Of a stretch of 64,000 nt of DNA, positions 43,428 to 53,784 are shown one piece after another. How positions within the stretch are numbered: the first letter of the stretch is position 1; every line of letters begins with the position of its first letter. The notes beneath the pieces are model-generated. The model saw only the letters and a program-made list of their open reading frames with translations, was not told where the DNA came from and did not search any database. Source of the DNA: Thiocystis violascens DSM 198 (GTDB taxonomy: Bacteria; Pseudomonadota; Gammaproteobacteria; Chromatiales; Chromatiaceae); the NCBI RefSeq assembly GCF_000227745.2, contig NC_018012.1:434001-498000 (forward strand). Direction: 5' to 3'. The translations under genes and the position numbers were made by a program.

Positions 43428-44083
43428 CGGCGCTGCTGCATCGCCTGGGCTACGTCTACAAGAAGCCCAAGCTCATCCCCGGCAAGGCTGATCCCGAGGC
43501 ACAGAAAACCTTCCTGGCCGAGTACGAAAAGCTCAAGCAAACCAAGGGCGTCGACGATCCAATCTATTTCATGGACGCGGTCCACCCGCAGCACAATCCG
43601 GTTATCGCCCAGGGCTGGATCAAGCGCGGCGAGGATCGTGAGATCCGCTCCAACACCGGGCGGCGACGCGTCAACATCAACGGCGCCATCGATCTCAAGC
43701 GCCTCGAACCCGTCGTGCGTTTCGACGACAGCGTCAATGCCGTCTCGACCATTGCTCTGCTTCAGCAAATCGAGCAGCGGCATCCAGACGCGGCGGTGAT
43801 TCACGTGATTTGCGACAATGCGCGCTACTATCGCTCCAAGGCGGTTCGTGAGCACTTGAAGACATCACGCGTGCAATTGGTCTTTCTCCCTCCCTATGCG
43901 CCAAACCTCAATCTGATCGAGCGGTTCTGGAAGTATTTCAAAAAGACAGTGCTCTACAACCGCTATTTCGAGTCGTTCGCTGACTTTAAAGCCGCTTGCG
44001 AAAATTTCTTTCGTCACCCGAACCAATATCGTGGTGATCTACGATCGTTGCTGACGGAAAACTTCGCCATTGTCGGTGAGTGA
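43424..44083 (+). CDS. IS630-family transposase, ORF B (DDE part)
   Basis: The 219-residue catalytic half begins MTALLHRLGYVYKKPKL and carries the DDE triad: IYFMDAVHPQHNP (first Asp), VIHVICDNARYYRS (second Asp, CDNA motif) and LPPYAPNLNLIERFWKYFKK (PYAPxLNxIE with the Glu). It overlaps ORF A by four bases and can be translated by coupling or as a fusion through frameshifting. The catalytic residues are intact. Confidence 0.88.
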   Translation: MTALLHRLGYVYKKPKLIPGKADPEAQKTFLAEYEKLKQTKGVDDPIYFMDAVHPQHNPVIAQGWIKRGEDREIRSNTGRRRVNINGAIDLKRLEPVVRFDDSVNAVSTIALLQQIEQRHPDAAVIHVICDNARYYRSKAVREHLKTSRVQLVFLPPYAPNLNLIERFWKYFKKTVLYNRYFESFADFKAACENFFRHPNQYRGDLRSLLTENFAIVGE

Positions 44084-44163
44084 GTCAACGAAAAATTGGT
44101 ATTAGCTCGGTATAGGATGTCACCGCCGCCCCGTCATTCACCGCGCCACTGCGAGTTAGAATC

Positions 44164-44391
44164 ATGCAAGCCATTGAGTTCGAATCCGTCGTACAGGGAC
44201 AAGCCATTCCGCTTCCGAGTACCGCCGCGCTCTCCCCAGGACAGCCGGTGCGGGTCGTGGTGATGTATGAGCCGACACCTGATGTGGATCAGCCGGCGCC
44301 CGATGATGATGCGATCCTGAGGCTTGCGCGACACCCATTGGTGATGGCGGGTTTTGTTCCGCTCTCGCGCGACGATGCCCATGCGCGATAG
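44164..44391 (+). CDS. Putative VapB-like antitoxin
   Basis: The 75-residue acidic protein starts MQAIEFESVVQGQAIPLP, a pattern common in small antitoxins paired with PIN-domain toxins, with a beta-rich N-terminal part (PGQPVRVVVMYE) and a helical tail. No AbrB or ribbon-helix-helix signature is certain. It overlaps the PIN gene, which starts inside its last codons. The assignment as antitoxin is from size, charge and overlap. Confidence 0.6.
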   Translation: MQAIEFESVVQGQAIPLPSTAALSPGQPVRVVVMYEPTPDVDQPAPDDDAILRLARHPLVMAGFVPLSRDDAHAR

Positions 44392-44818
44392 CATCTTTGT
44401 GGACTCGAACCTTTGGCTCTATGCCTTCGTTCTGCGGCCGGGCGAGGAGGTCAAACATGCCCGCGCCCTGGCGTTGCTGGAAGCACGCGACCGCTACACC
44501 ATCAGCACCCAGGTGGTTTCCGAGGTTTCGGTCAATCTGCTGAGAAAGGCTGGAATGGAAGAAAATAGCCTGCTCGACATCGTCGAGGGATTTTATCGCC
44601 GGTGTCGGGTCGTGAGTACGGACCTTGAGTGTCACCGCACCGCCAGCCGATTGAGAAGCGCGCATCAGTTCAGTTTCTGGGATAGCTTGATTGTCGCTGC
44701 CGCACTGGAAGCCGACTGCCTGATGCTTTACTCGGAAGACATGCAGCATGGCCAGGTGATTGACCACAAACTCACGATTCTGAATCCATTGCTCGAAGCG
44801 GCGACTTCAGCAGGATAA
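44375..44818 (+). CDS. PIN-domain toxin (VapC-like)
   Basis: The 147-residue PIN ribonuclease has the acidic residues in order: FVDSNLWLYAF (first Asp), QVVSEVSVNLLRKAG (Glu), HQFSFWDSLIVAAALEADC (Asp) and LYSEDMQHG (Asp). That is the complete VapC-type active site. VapC toxins cleave tRNA or rRNA. The ATG at 44375 (or 44381) lies inside the antitoxin gene. This pair sits within the cas operon between the IS630 element and cas1, with only 35 bp to cas1, so it may be co-transcribed with the adaptation genes. Confidence 0.85.
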   Translation: MPMRDSIFVDSNLWLYAFVLRPGEEVKHARALALLEARDRYTISTQVVSEVSVNLLRKAGMEENSLLDIVEGFYRRCRVVSTDLECHRTASRLRSAHQFSFWDSLIVAAALEADCLMLYSEDMQHGQVIDHKLTILNPLLEAATSAG

Positions 44819-44853
44819 CCTGGACCTAATCTCACCGAACAGGGACGTGTCTT

Positions 44854-46051
<1,198 letters not shown>

Positions 46052-46144
46052 CAATCGAAGACTAACCCCTTTGAAATTGGCCATTTTGCTGGTAGATTTA
46101 TCCGCGCCTGATTTTCTTTTGAGGATCAGGTAAGTACGGGAAGA
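46052..46144 (+). promoter_or_regulatory. CRISPR leader
   Basis: The 93-bp AT-richer segment between cas2 and the first repeat begins just after GCTCTTTAACAAT, a motif seen in type I-E leaders. It should hold the pre-crRNA promoter and the IHF/Cas1-Cas2 docking site. It contains TTGCTGGTAGATTT and an imperfect hairpin CTGATTTTC...GAGGATCAG just before the array. Polarity is confirmed by decayed repeats at the far end. Confidence 0.75.
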
Positions 46145-48860
46145 GTGTTCCCCGCGCTCGCGGGGATGAACCGTAGGAGGACAGGACTCGCCCTTACGCG
46201 GCGATGTGTTCCCCGCGCTCGCGGGGATGAACCGTGACGGCGACGGGCGGGGCGATTGGGCCTGCTGTGTTCCCCGCGCTCGCGGGGATGAACCGCTATG
46301 ACGATGCCGTCGACGCGATCAACGCGGGTGTTCCCCGCGCTCGCGGGGATGAACCGATCCAATCTTGGTCGTCAACGCGTTCATGTCTGTGTTCCCCGCG
46401 CTCGCGGGGATGAACCGGTAAGAGCCTCCGTTATTCGCCGTGATATTTAGTGTTCCCCGCGCTCGCGGGGATGAACCGGCTATCAGTGGATGGGCGCCGG
46501 CGGCAATGTTGTGTTCCCCGCGCTCGCGGGGATGAACCGGCAAGGGCACCGGCGAGGTCGCCGACCAGATGGTGTTCCCCGCGCTCGCGGGGATGAACCG
46601 ATTCTCGACTCGAATCGTTGCTGCTCGCGGACGTGTTCCCCGCGCTCGCGGGGATGAACCGTTCCGGCCCCATCTCGCCGACAATTCGCAAGCGTGTTCC
46701 CCGCGCTCGCGGGGATGAACCGTGACCTGCATGATTTTCCCGTCAAAGCGCATCGTGTTCCCCGCGCTCGCGGGGATGAACCGGTCGGCGCCGGATTCGG
46801 GCGCGTGCGTCGATGGTGTTCCCCGCGCTCGCGGGGATGAACCGTCTTCAGCCATCTTGCGCGCCTCTCGCATGGCGTGTTCCCCGCGCTCGCGGGGATG
46901 AACCGCTTTCGACGGCATGGCGGACGTCTCCAACGCCGTGTTCCCCGCGCTCGCGGGGATGAACCATGACCGCCGAAAAGGAAGACGCGCGCATGACCGT
47001 GTTCCCCGCGCTCGCGGGGATGAACCGCTCGAACCCGGCATGCTTCCAGTCACCGGAGAGTGTTCCCCGCGCTCGCGGGGATGAACCGTCCAGTTCGTAG
47101 CGCCGCATCGTCACCACGTCGTGTTCCCCGCGCTCGCGGGGATGAACCGGTGCCAGCCTTGACCGCCTCGAGCACGTCAGGGTGTTCCCCGCGCTCGCGG
47201 GGATGAACCGCCCCGTTGCCGGGGCGGTGTGAGTTATGCGGAGTGTTCCCCGCGCTCGCGGGGATGAACCGGTCTCACCGGACATGTGGGCGCAGATCGA
47301 GCGGTGTTCCCCGCGCTCGCGGGGATGAACCGTCTTCAGCCATCTTGCGCGCCTCTCGCATGGCGTGTTCCCCGCGCTCGCGGGGATGAACCGCTCTTCC
47401 GCCTGAACCTTTCCCTTTGACATAAGTGTTCCCCGCGCTCGCGGGGATGAACCGATATGGCTCATGTCGCTGATACGACCGGCCATGTGTTCCCCGCGCT
47501 CGCGGGGATGAACCGGAACCGGCGGCCGTGTTCGCACGATCAACGCGGTGTTCCCCGCGCTCGCGGGGATGAACCGCCTTTCAATCGATGGCGGCCGCCT
47601 CAAAGGGGGTGTTCCCCGCGCTCGCGGGGATGAACCGCGGATGCCAGGCTTCTTCATCAAGCGGACGCTGTGTTCCCCGCGCTCGCGGGGATGAACCGCT
47701 GGCGCTGTATCAGAACACGGCAGCCTGAGCGTGTTCCCCGCGCTCGCGGGGATGAACCGCTTTTCTTAGAGATATGGGCGAGCGACCTGAAGTGTTCCCC
47801 GCGCTCGCGGGGATGAACCGCTGCCCGACGGCAAGCTGTCGTTTCCGTATGAGTGTTCCCCGCGCTCGCGGGGATGAACCGGCGCGCGGGTGCATGCTGC
47901 TGCTGGTCGAGATGTGTTCCCCGCGCTCGCGGGGATGAACCGCTCGGCGGGAATATCGGCAATCGCATAATCGTGTGTTCCCCGCGCTCGCGGGGATGAA
48001 CCGCGAAGTGATGAAGGATGGCGAGTAGATCGGCGGTAAGTGTTCCCCGCGCTCGCGGGGATGAACCGCCGGATTGATGGACGTGGCCACCGTCGCGGCG
48101 GTGTTCCCCGCGCTCGCGGGGATGAACCGGTGGCGAATTCGAGAGGGTTAGGCGGCTGAGGGTGTTCCCCGCGCTCGCGGGGATGAACCGAACGAGGGTG
48201 CTTACCCGGATCGCATTCTGATGTGTTCCCCGCGCTCGCGGGGATGAACCGGCGCTTGGCGGAAACGTTTTCAAGGAATCCGGGTGTTCCCCGCGCTCGC
48301 GGGGATGAACCGACTGGCGAGACCCATGTATTTACCGGATCAAAGTGTTCCCCGCGCTCGCGGGGATGAACCGGCCGGGGATCGCCGCGCAGGCGTCGCG
48401 AATCGGTGTTCCCCGCGCTCGCGGGGATGAACCGACCGAAGCCAGCACCGAGGAGATGGCCCGCTTGTGTTCCCCGCGCTCGCGGGGATGAACCGGCCCC
48501 TAGGGGAATCCGATGAAAACCACCGCCGTGTTCCCCGCGCTCGCGGGGATGAACCGGACATGGTGCGGGAAAGCGTTTCTGGGTGCTGGTGTTCCCCGCG
48601 CTCGCGGGGATGAGCCGCCGCGCAGCTCCACCTGAACGAAGTCGGCGACGTGTTCCCCGCGCTCGCGGGGATGAACCGACCCCGCGACCGGCGAAACCCA
48701 CATGGCCCTCGTGTTCCCCGCGCTCGCGGGGATGAACCGTTGTCTGCCGCCGTGAGCGCGGCGGCAATCTCGTGTTCCCCGCGCTCGCGGGATGAGCGTT
48801 GAACGACGCCGAAGAGGTGCACCGCGAACATCGTGTTCCCCGCGCTCGCGGGATGAACCC
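46145..48860 (+). CRISPR. Type I-E CRISPR array, 45 repeats and 44 spacers
   Basis: The 29-nt repeat starts GTGTTCCCCGC and ends GATGAACCG, with a GC-rich hairpin in the middle as Cas6e requires. Repeats start every 61 bases from 46145 (32-nt spacers), except one 36-nt spacer at 48004-48039. Repeat 14 (46938) ends in A instead of G. Repeat 41 (48589) has GAGCCG. The last two (48772 and 48833) have lost one G and differ at the 3' end, marking the old, leader-distal end. Spacers 12 (46845-46876) and 20 (47333-47364) are identical. Confidence 0.98.
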
Positions 48861-48880
48861 TTGCGTATAACGAGATGGGT

Positions 48881-49717
48881 TCAATCCTGGCCGGGCGCGA
48901 GATAGCCTTTGCAGTTCAATTGGATCGGAATCAATGACGTGGCGTCCAGCCGGATGGCGGTGAGTGCGCCTCCCCAAAGACAGCCGCTGTCGATTGCCCA
49001 GACGTTGTCTTCCTGACGGTAGCCCAGGGTCGACCAATGGCCGAAGATGATGCGGTCGGACCGGGTCTTTCTGCCCGCGGCCCGAAACCAGGGGACGAGT
49101 CCGACCGTATGGTTTTCGAGGCTGCCTTTTTCGGTCAGGGCCAGGGTGCCATCCGGCTTGCAGAAACGCAGACGGGTCAGACAGTTGGTGATGAAACGCA
49201 GCCGCTTCAGGCCGGTTAGATCAGGTGACCAGCGGTCTGGCTGATTCCCGTAGAGGTCGCGTAGAAAGTCCTGATAATCCGTGCCGCGCAGCACTGCTTC
49301 CAGTTCGCCCGCGCGGACTTGCGCCTCCGCCAGATCCCATTGGGGCGGCAGGCCGGCATGGATGAGGGTGAAATTCCGTTCCGGGTCATGGTGGAGCAGT
49401 GGGCGATGACGGAGCCAATGCAGGAGTTCGTCGCGATCCGGGGCTCTCAAGACCGCCTCCAGGGTACTTTTTTTGGCGTGCCTGGAATTGCCCGCGGCGA
49501 GTGCGAGCAGGTGCAGGTCGTGATTGCCCAGCACGACGAGCGCGGCCTCTCCGAGATCGTGAACGAAGCGCAGAACCTTCAGGGAGTCCGGTCCCCGATT
49601 CACCAGATCGCCGACGAACCAGAGCCGATCGACCTGCGGATCGAAGGCGAGTCGGTCGAGCAGTGCCCTCAGCTCAAGATAGCAGCCCTGGAGATCGCCG
49701 ATCGCATAGGTAGGCAT
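48881..49717 (-). CDS. apaH: Diadenosine tetraphosphatase ApaH
   Basis: The 278-residue metallophosphatase hydrolyses Ap4A symmetrically to two ADP. Landmarks are YAIGDLQGCYLEL (DxH/Q-type first motif; GDLQG is the ApaH form), WFVGDLVNRGPDSL, VLGNHDLHLLA, the His in LIHAGLPP, and IIFGHWSTLG. The C-terminal ALTAIRLD ending is also typical. The ATG gives the conserved N-terminus. It is convergent to the CRISPR array, ending 20 bp from the last repeat, and lies downstream of apaG with a REP repeat between. Confidence 0.95.
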   Translation of the reverse strand: MPTYAIGDLQGCYLELRALLDRLAFDPQVDRLWFVGDLVNRGPDSLKVLRFVHDLGEAALVVLGNHDLHLLALAAGNSRHAKKSTLEAVLRAPDRDELLHWLRHRPLLHHDPERNFTLIHAGLPPQWDLAEAQVRAGELEAVLRGTDYQDFLRDLYGNQPDRWSPDLTGLKRLRFITNCLTRLRFCKPDGTLALTEKGSLENHTVGLVPWFRAAGRKTRSDRIIFGHWSTLGYRQEDNVWAIDSGCLWGGALTAIRLDATSLIPIQLNCKGYLAPGQD

Positions 49718-49760
49718 AATCGTGCTGGATCGATGAGGTTAAACAAAGCGTTCCGAGGCT

Positions 49761-49826
49761 GACATTGCATCCGTTCATGGTTCGACCCTTCGACGGGCTC
49801 AGGACTCACCACGAACGGATGCAATG
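49761..49826. repeat. Palindromic REP-type repeat, family 1 (second copy)
   Basis: Bases 49761-49818 repeat 14928-14985 with one visible difference. Here the palindrome is completed by ATGCAATGTC, so the whole 66 bp can fold on itself. It separates apaH from apaG. Confidence 0.8.
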
Positions 49827-49922
49827 TCACCACGAACGCGGGTATGCGCTTTTCAGGAAATCACCTTAGAACCGCGTCCATCAATATAATGACGACGCCT
49901 TTCAAGGCCGGGCGCGGCGGCG

Positions 49923-50309
49923 TCAATGAATGCTCGTCGTGGAGATCAGCGAAAATGCCGGTATCCTGGCCTCGAAACGGATCCCGTCATCGTCGACCAT
50001 CCCATAACTGCCGTGCATGCTGCCCAGTGGCGTCGACAGGACGGTGCCGCTGGTGTATTGATAACGTTCGCCTGGGCGCAGATGCGGCTGCTCGCCGACG
50101 ACACCTTGCCCCCGTACCTCCTGTGCCTGGCCGTCGGCGTCGGTGATGATCCAGTGCCGGTCCAGCAGGCGGGCGGGCTCGTCCCCCTGATTCTCGATGG
50201 TGATGGTGTAGGTGAAGACGTAACGGCCTTCCGAGGGGGAGGACTGGTCAGGCTGGTATTGGCTTTGCGTCACGATTTTGATCGAAAATTCTTTCACCTG
50301 AGACTCCAT
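49923..50309 (-). CDS. apaG: ApaG protein
   Basis: The 128-residue protein has an immunoglobulin-like beta-sandwich with the ApaG pattern YVFTYTITIENQGDEPARLLDRHWIITDADG, then VRGQGVVGEQPHLRPGERYQYTSG and the GSMHGSYGMVDDDG end. It was first linked to cobalt/magnesium efflux; the biochemical role is unclear. The ATG at 50309 is preferred to an upstream TTG. Gene order apaG-apaH is the usual one in Gammaproteobacteria, although here about 200 bp with a REP lie between. Confidence 0.92.
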   Translation of the reverse strand: MESQVKEFSIKIVTQSQYQPDQSSPSEGRYVFTYTITIENQGDEPARLLDRHWIITDADGQAQEVRGQGVVGEQPHLRPGERYQYTSGTVLSTPLGSMHGSYGMVDDDGIRFEARIPAFSLISTTSIH

Positions 50310-50441
50310 TGCGGACAAGCGGATCGGAAAGCGCGATAATACCTATTCGATGTCTTCGCGTAATCCATCCATTCGGATTATTCAGCACCTTTCTAATTAT
50401 TTGATAGGGTTGTATGCTGTTCTTAAAGTTTACTCGAAGTG

Positions 50442-50624
50442 ATGGCCGCGATGCTGATCCCCTCTAAACCCAGTCGCCGGAAACCGGATCCCTTTTTTTT
50501 GCTTGTGGTTTTTGTCGCCATCGGGATGTTTGCGACACTCGGCTATCAGGTGGCGATCTACTCCGTGGCGACGGATAATCCGCTCGCGACACAGACGCCT
50601 CGGCCCGCGGAGGTGGGCGGCTGA
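50442..50624 (+). CDS. Small single-span membrane protein
   Basis: The 60-residue frame begins MAAMLIPSKPSRRKPDPF, has one membrane helix (FFLLVVFVAIGMFATLGYQVAIY, residues ~18-40) and a short polar tail. The basic N-terminus predicts N-in. I do not recognise the family. It lies 73 bp upstream of the oxidoreductase gene in the same direction and divergent from apaG. Codon use and the helix support a real gene, but evidence is modest. Confidence 0.45.
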   Translation: MAAMLIPSKPSRRKPDPFFLLVVFVAIGMFATLGYQVAIYSVATDNPLATQTPRPAEVGG

Positions 50625-50696
50625 CCGTGCGGGCCGTTCGCTGTTGTTTATCCTGACGCACTTGCGCTTCGATCACCTCAGATCTGGTTGACGTCT

Positions 50697-51680
50697 ATGT
50701 CTGATCCGCTGTTGTCCGACAGGATTCGGATTGCCGTTGTCGGTGTTGGCTATCTGGGGCGTTTCCATGCGCTGATCTATTCGCGTCTGTCAGGAGTCGA
50801 TCTGGTCGGCGTGTTCGACACTGATCGCGCGCGCGCGCGATCGGTCGCGGCGGAAGCCGGTTGCGCGAGCGTTGAGCGCATCGAGGATTTGTTCGGTAGG
50901 GTCGATGCCGTCAGCGTCGTGGTTCCGACCACGGCGCATCTGGACGCCGCCGCACCCTTTCTGTCACGGGGGATTCATGTCCTGCTCGAAAAACCGATCG
51001 CTCCGACGCTGGCCGATGGCGCCGAGATCGTGCGTCTGGCCGGGGCGCATGGCGCAACGCTTCAGATCGGCCATGTCGAGCGGTTCAACGCGGGCGTCAT
51101 GGCGCTCGCCCAACGGATCCGTTCGCCGCTGTATATCGAGGCCCAACGCATGGGCGGCTTCGTGGAGCGGGCGACGGATGTGGATGTCGTCTCCGATCTG
51201 ATGATCCATGACATCGACATCATTCTGTCGCTCGTGGACGCGGAAATCGGGAGCATCTCCGCGGTCGGCGCGTCGGTCCTAACCGAGCATGTGGATATTG
51301 CGAATGCCCGTCTGGAATTCGCCAACGGAACCGTCGCGAATGTCGTTGCCAGCCGCGTCTCGGAGAAGACCACCCGGCGGATCCGGGTCTTTCAGCCGCG
51401 TCGGTATCTCTCGCTGGACTTTGTCGAGCAAACCATCGACATCGCCGAGCCTCGTCCGGTCGATGGCGCCATTCGCCCCGAGATCGCTCGCCAGCGCATC
51501 CAGGTGGAGCCGATCAAGCCTTTGGATCTTGAGCTTGCCGAATTCGTGCGGTGCATCCGTGAAGGACAACCGCCACTGGTGGACGGCCGGATTGGGCTGA
51601 AGGCGCTGGAAGTGGCGCTGGAGGTGCGCGCTCGGATTGCGCAGTCCAGCGAGACTGCAGGGAGAGAAGCTGGACGATGA
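50697..51680 (+). CDS. Gfo/Idh/MocA-family oxidoreductase (GnnA-like)
   Basis: The ~327-residue NAD(P)-dependent oxidoreductase starts at the ATG giving MSDPLLSDRIRIAVVGVG; a TTG three codons earlier is less likely. It has the Rossmann glycine motif VGVGYLGRFHA, the EKPI motif with the catalytic Lys in HVLLEKPIAPT, GHVERFN, and TDVDVVSDLMIHDIDIIL with the conserved His. The sequence resembles the branch near lipid A genes that oxidises UDP-GlcNAc at C3 (GnnA), but no gnnB aminotransferase is adjacent, so the substrate is uncertain. Confidence 0.8.
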   Translation: MSDPLLSDRIRIAVVGVGYLGRFHALIYSRLSGVDLVGVFDTDRARARSVAAEAGCASVERIEDLFGRVDAVSVVVPTTAHLDAAAPFLSRGIHVLLEKPIAPTLADGAEIVRLAGAHGATLQIGHVERFNAGVMALAQRIRSPLYIEAQRMGGFVERATDVDVVSDLMIHDIDIILSLVDAEIGSISAVGASVLTEHVDIANARLEFANGTVANVVASRVSEKTTRRIRVFQPRRYLSLDFVEQTIDIAEPRPVDGAIRPEIARQRIQVEPIKPLDLELAEFVRCIREGQPPLVDGRIGLKALEVALEVRARIAQSSETAGREAGR

Positions 51681-51742
51681 TGGCGAGGGCCGCCGCTCCG
51701 GTCGCGGTCCGGCGTCAACGAATCCAGAGATGACAATGACGG

Positions 51743-52087
51743 CTAAGCGGTCTCCTTATCGACATCTTCCGCATCCCCGAATTTGATCCCGAGCAGGCAG
51801 CGGCCTTCGGCTGGGTGCGGGTCGATCCAGACCACCGAACCGACACAGGAGGTGACGCCTGACCAGCCCTGGGCATCGCACTCGAAAGCAAGCAGCAGCC
51901 GTGTCTTCGTCGGATACGGCCGATCAGACCAGATCCGCATTCCTCCCGCGCTAATGTCGCACGACACACTGTCGTAGCTGCATCCCGCCGTGCCTGCCAA
52001 TTGACTGTTGATCGGCTGTAACTGAACCTCGCAGCCGAGCGGGGCGCGAGGATGTTGGCGGCGATTGTCGAATCCAGTGGTCTGCAT
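51743..52087 (-). CDS. PilZ-domain protein (c-di-GMP binding)
   Basis: This 114-residue single PilZ domain has the RxxxR switch in NRRQHPRAPLG near residue 8 and the second motif D-x-S-x-x-G in CDISAGGMRIW near residue 44, both needed for cyclic di-GMP binding. The rest follows the PilZ beta-barrel with VGSVVWIDPHP..CLLGIKFGD at the end. It would be a stand-alone effector. It is convergent with the oxidoreductase gene and lies downstream of murJ. Confidence 0.85.
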   Translation of the reverse strand: MQTTGFDNRRQHPRAPLGCEVQLQPINSQLAGTAGCSYDSVSCDISAGGMRIWSDRPYPTKTRLLLAFECDAQGWSGVTSCVGSVVWIDPHPAEGRCLLGIKFGDAEDVDKETA

Positions 52088-52173
52088 CGGTCACAATCCA
52101 AGGTTGAAGGTGCAGGCGAGCAATCAGCGTGCAGTATAGCAGGCTCTTGCCAATTGTTGTCTGACGCCGCGAA

Positions 52174-53709
52174 TCAAGTCCGGGCCCTCAGGTGTCGCGG
52201 GCGGATCCCGAGCGCGAGCAAGGCGGCAAGATAGACGAAACCGCCAAGCGCGATCCAGGTCAAAAGATGCCGGATGCGCTCGCCCGAGTCCATTGCGATC
52301 CAGCGCGCGGTGTCGTCGGCGCCGAGATGAATGACGCACCCCATGATGAGGCTGGCGGTCAGACCTCTGGCCAGGAGGACGATCCAGCCGGCTTGCGGTC
52401 GCAGGATCCCGTCTTTCAGCAGGCCGCGCAGGAGCAAGCCTGCATTGAGCATGGCGGCAATGGTGGTGCCCAACGCAAGACCCGCATGACCCAGCGGAAT
52501 CATGAGGATCAGATTGCAGCCCAAGCCGACCAGCAGGGCGATGGCGGCGATGCGCGCCGGGATTTTCATCTCCTGGCGCGCATAGTAGCCGGGTGCGAGT
52601 ACCTTGATGCCCATAAAGCCGATAAGGCCAAGCGAGTAGGCCATCAGGCTGTGGCTCGCCATCGCTACGTCATCGGCGTTGAATTCGCCGGAATGAAACA
52701 GGGTTGCCATCAGTGGGCCAGCCAGAACCAGCAGCCCGACCGCCGCGGGGACGCCGAGCAACAGGATCCAGCGTAACGCCCAGTTCAGGGTCTCGGAGAA
52801 CGATTCCGGATCGTTCGCGGCATGACGTCTGGACAGGCGCGGCAAAATAACGGTGCCGAGCGTGGCCGCGAGAATCCCCAGCGGGAATTCCATTAAACGG
52901 TCGGAGTAATAGAGCCAGGAGATGCTGCCGGTCGTCAGAAAGGAGGCCAGAAGGGTATCCAGCAGGAGGCTGATCTGGGCGACCGAGACGCCGAACAGGG
53001 CCGGTCCCATCCGCCGGATCACCTGCCCGATGCCTGGATCCTTGCGTGTGAGTCGTGGACGAGGTAGCAGATCGAGTTGCGCCAGAAATGGAAGTTGAAA
53101 GGCCAACTGGATCATGCCCGCAAACAGCACACCCCATGCTAGCGCCATGATGGGCTGTTCCATGCGCGGTGCCAGCACGATTGTGCAGCCAATCAGCGAC
53201 AGGTTGAGCAGCACCGGGGTGAAGGCCGGGATCCCGAAGCGTTCGTAGGTGTTCAGGATGCCGCCGGCAAGGGCGGTCAAGGAGATGAACAGCACATACG
53301 GAAACGTCAGCCGCAGCATGGCCGTCGCGAGTTCCCACTGGGCGACGTCGTGCGCGAAACCGGGGGCGAAGATCAGGATCAGCACCGGCGCGCCGAGGAC
53401 GCCGAGCGCCGTGATCAGAAGCAGGACGGCGCCGAACGTGCCGGCGATGTCGTCGACGAAATGCTTGAGTGCCGGGAAGCCGTGCGTTTCGCGATACGCG
53501 TTGAGGACGGGCACGAAGGCCATCGAAAAGGCCCCTTCGGCGAACAGTCGGCGCATGAAATTCGGGATCTTGAAGGCGACGAAAAAGGCGTCGGTGCCCG
53601 CATCCGCGCCGAACGCGTGTGCCACGACCAGATCGCGGGCAAAGCCCAGAATGCGCGAAAGCAGGGTGTTGCCGCCGACCTTGGCGAGCGAGGCCGCGAG
53701 TGATGCCAA
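52174..53709 (-). CDS. murJ: Lipid II flippase MurJ (MviN)
   Basis: The 511-residue protein with ~14 membrane helices belongs to the MOP superfamily and moves lipid II to the periplasmic face for peptidoglycan synthesis. The N-terminus VGGNTLLSRILGFARDLVVAHAFGA and FVAFKIPNFMRRLFAEGAFSMAFVPV are nearly invariant in MurJ, including the Arg residues of the central cavity. The start appears to be a TTG (53709) with GTGGAG upstream; no in-frame ATG is close. In relatives rpsT lies divergently beside murJ. Here an IS4 composite was inserted between them, starting 75 bp upstream of the start codon. Confidence 0.95.
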   Translation of the reverse strand: MASLAASLAKVGGNTLLSRILGFARDLVVAHAFGADAGTDAFFVAFKIPNFMRRLFAEGAFSMAFVPVLNAYRETHGFPALKHFVDDIAGTFGAVLLLITALGVLGAPVLILIFAPGFAHDVAQWELATAMLRLTFPYVLFISLTALAGGILNTYERFGIPAFTPVLLNLSLIGCTIVLAPRMEQPIMALAWGVLFAGMIQLAFQLPFLAQLDLLPRPRLTRKDPGIGQVIRRMGPALFGVSVAQISLLLDTLLASFLTTGSISWLYYSDRLMEFPLGILAATLGTVILPRLSRRHAANDPESFSETLNWALRWILLLGVPAAVGLLVLAGPLMATLFHSGEFNADDVAMASHSLMAYSLGLIGFMGIKVLAPGYYARQEMKIPARIAAIALLVGLGCNLILMIPLGHAGLALGTTIAAMLNAGLLLRGLLKDGILRPQAGWIVLLARGLTASLIMGCVIHLGADDTARWIAMDSGERIRHLLTWIALGGFVYLAALLALGIRPRHLRART

Positions 53710-53784
53710 GGATTGGGGTGCTCCACGGGAAAGCGGCGATTATACGGCTGGCCGGGGTTGGCGGCGATGGCGGGCAAGGAGATC

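Larger units (their letters stand above)
42987..44112 (+). mobile_element. IS630-family element between cas6e and vapBC/cas1
   Basis: Inverted ends begin TACCGCTCTC on the left and end GAGCTCGGTA-like (AGCTCGGTA) on the right, with further matches (TTTTTCG..GAC) inside. TA dinucleotides on both outer sides (42985-42986, 44113-44114) are the IS630 target. The element is 1126 bp. Confidence 0.8.

Noticed and set aside
46126..49037. Long minus-strand open frames across the CRISPR array (proteins rich in [19 protein letters not shown] and SSPRARGT repeats)
   Set aside because: They are translations of the CRISPR repeat in three frames and have no independent support. The 61-base period produces the apparent protein repeats.
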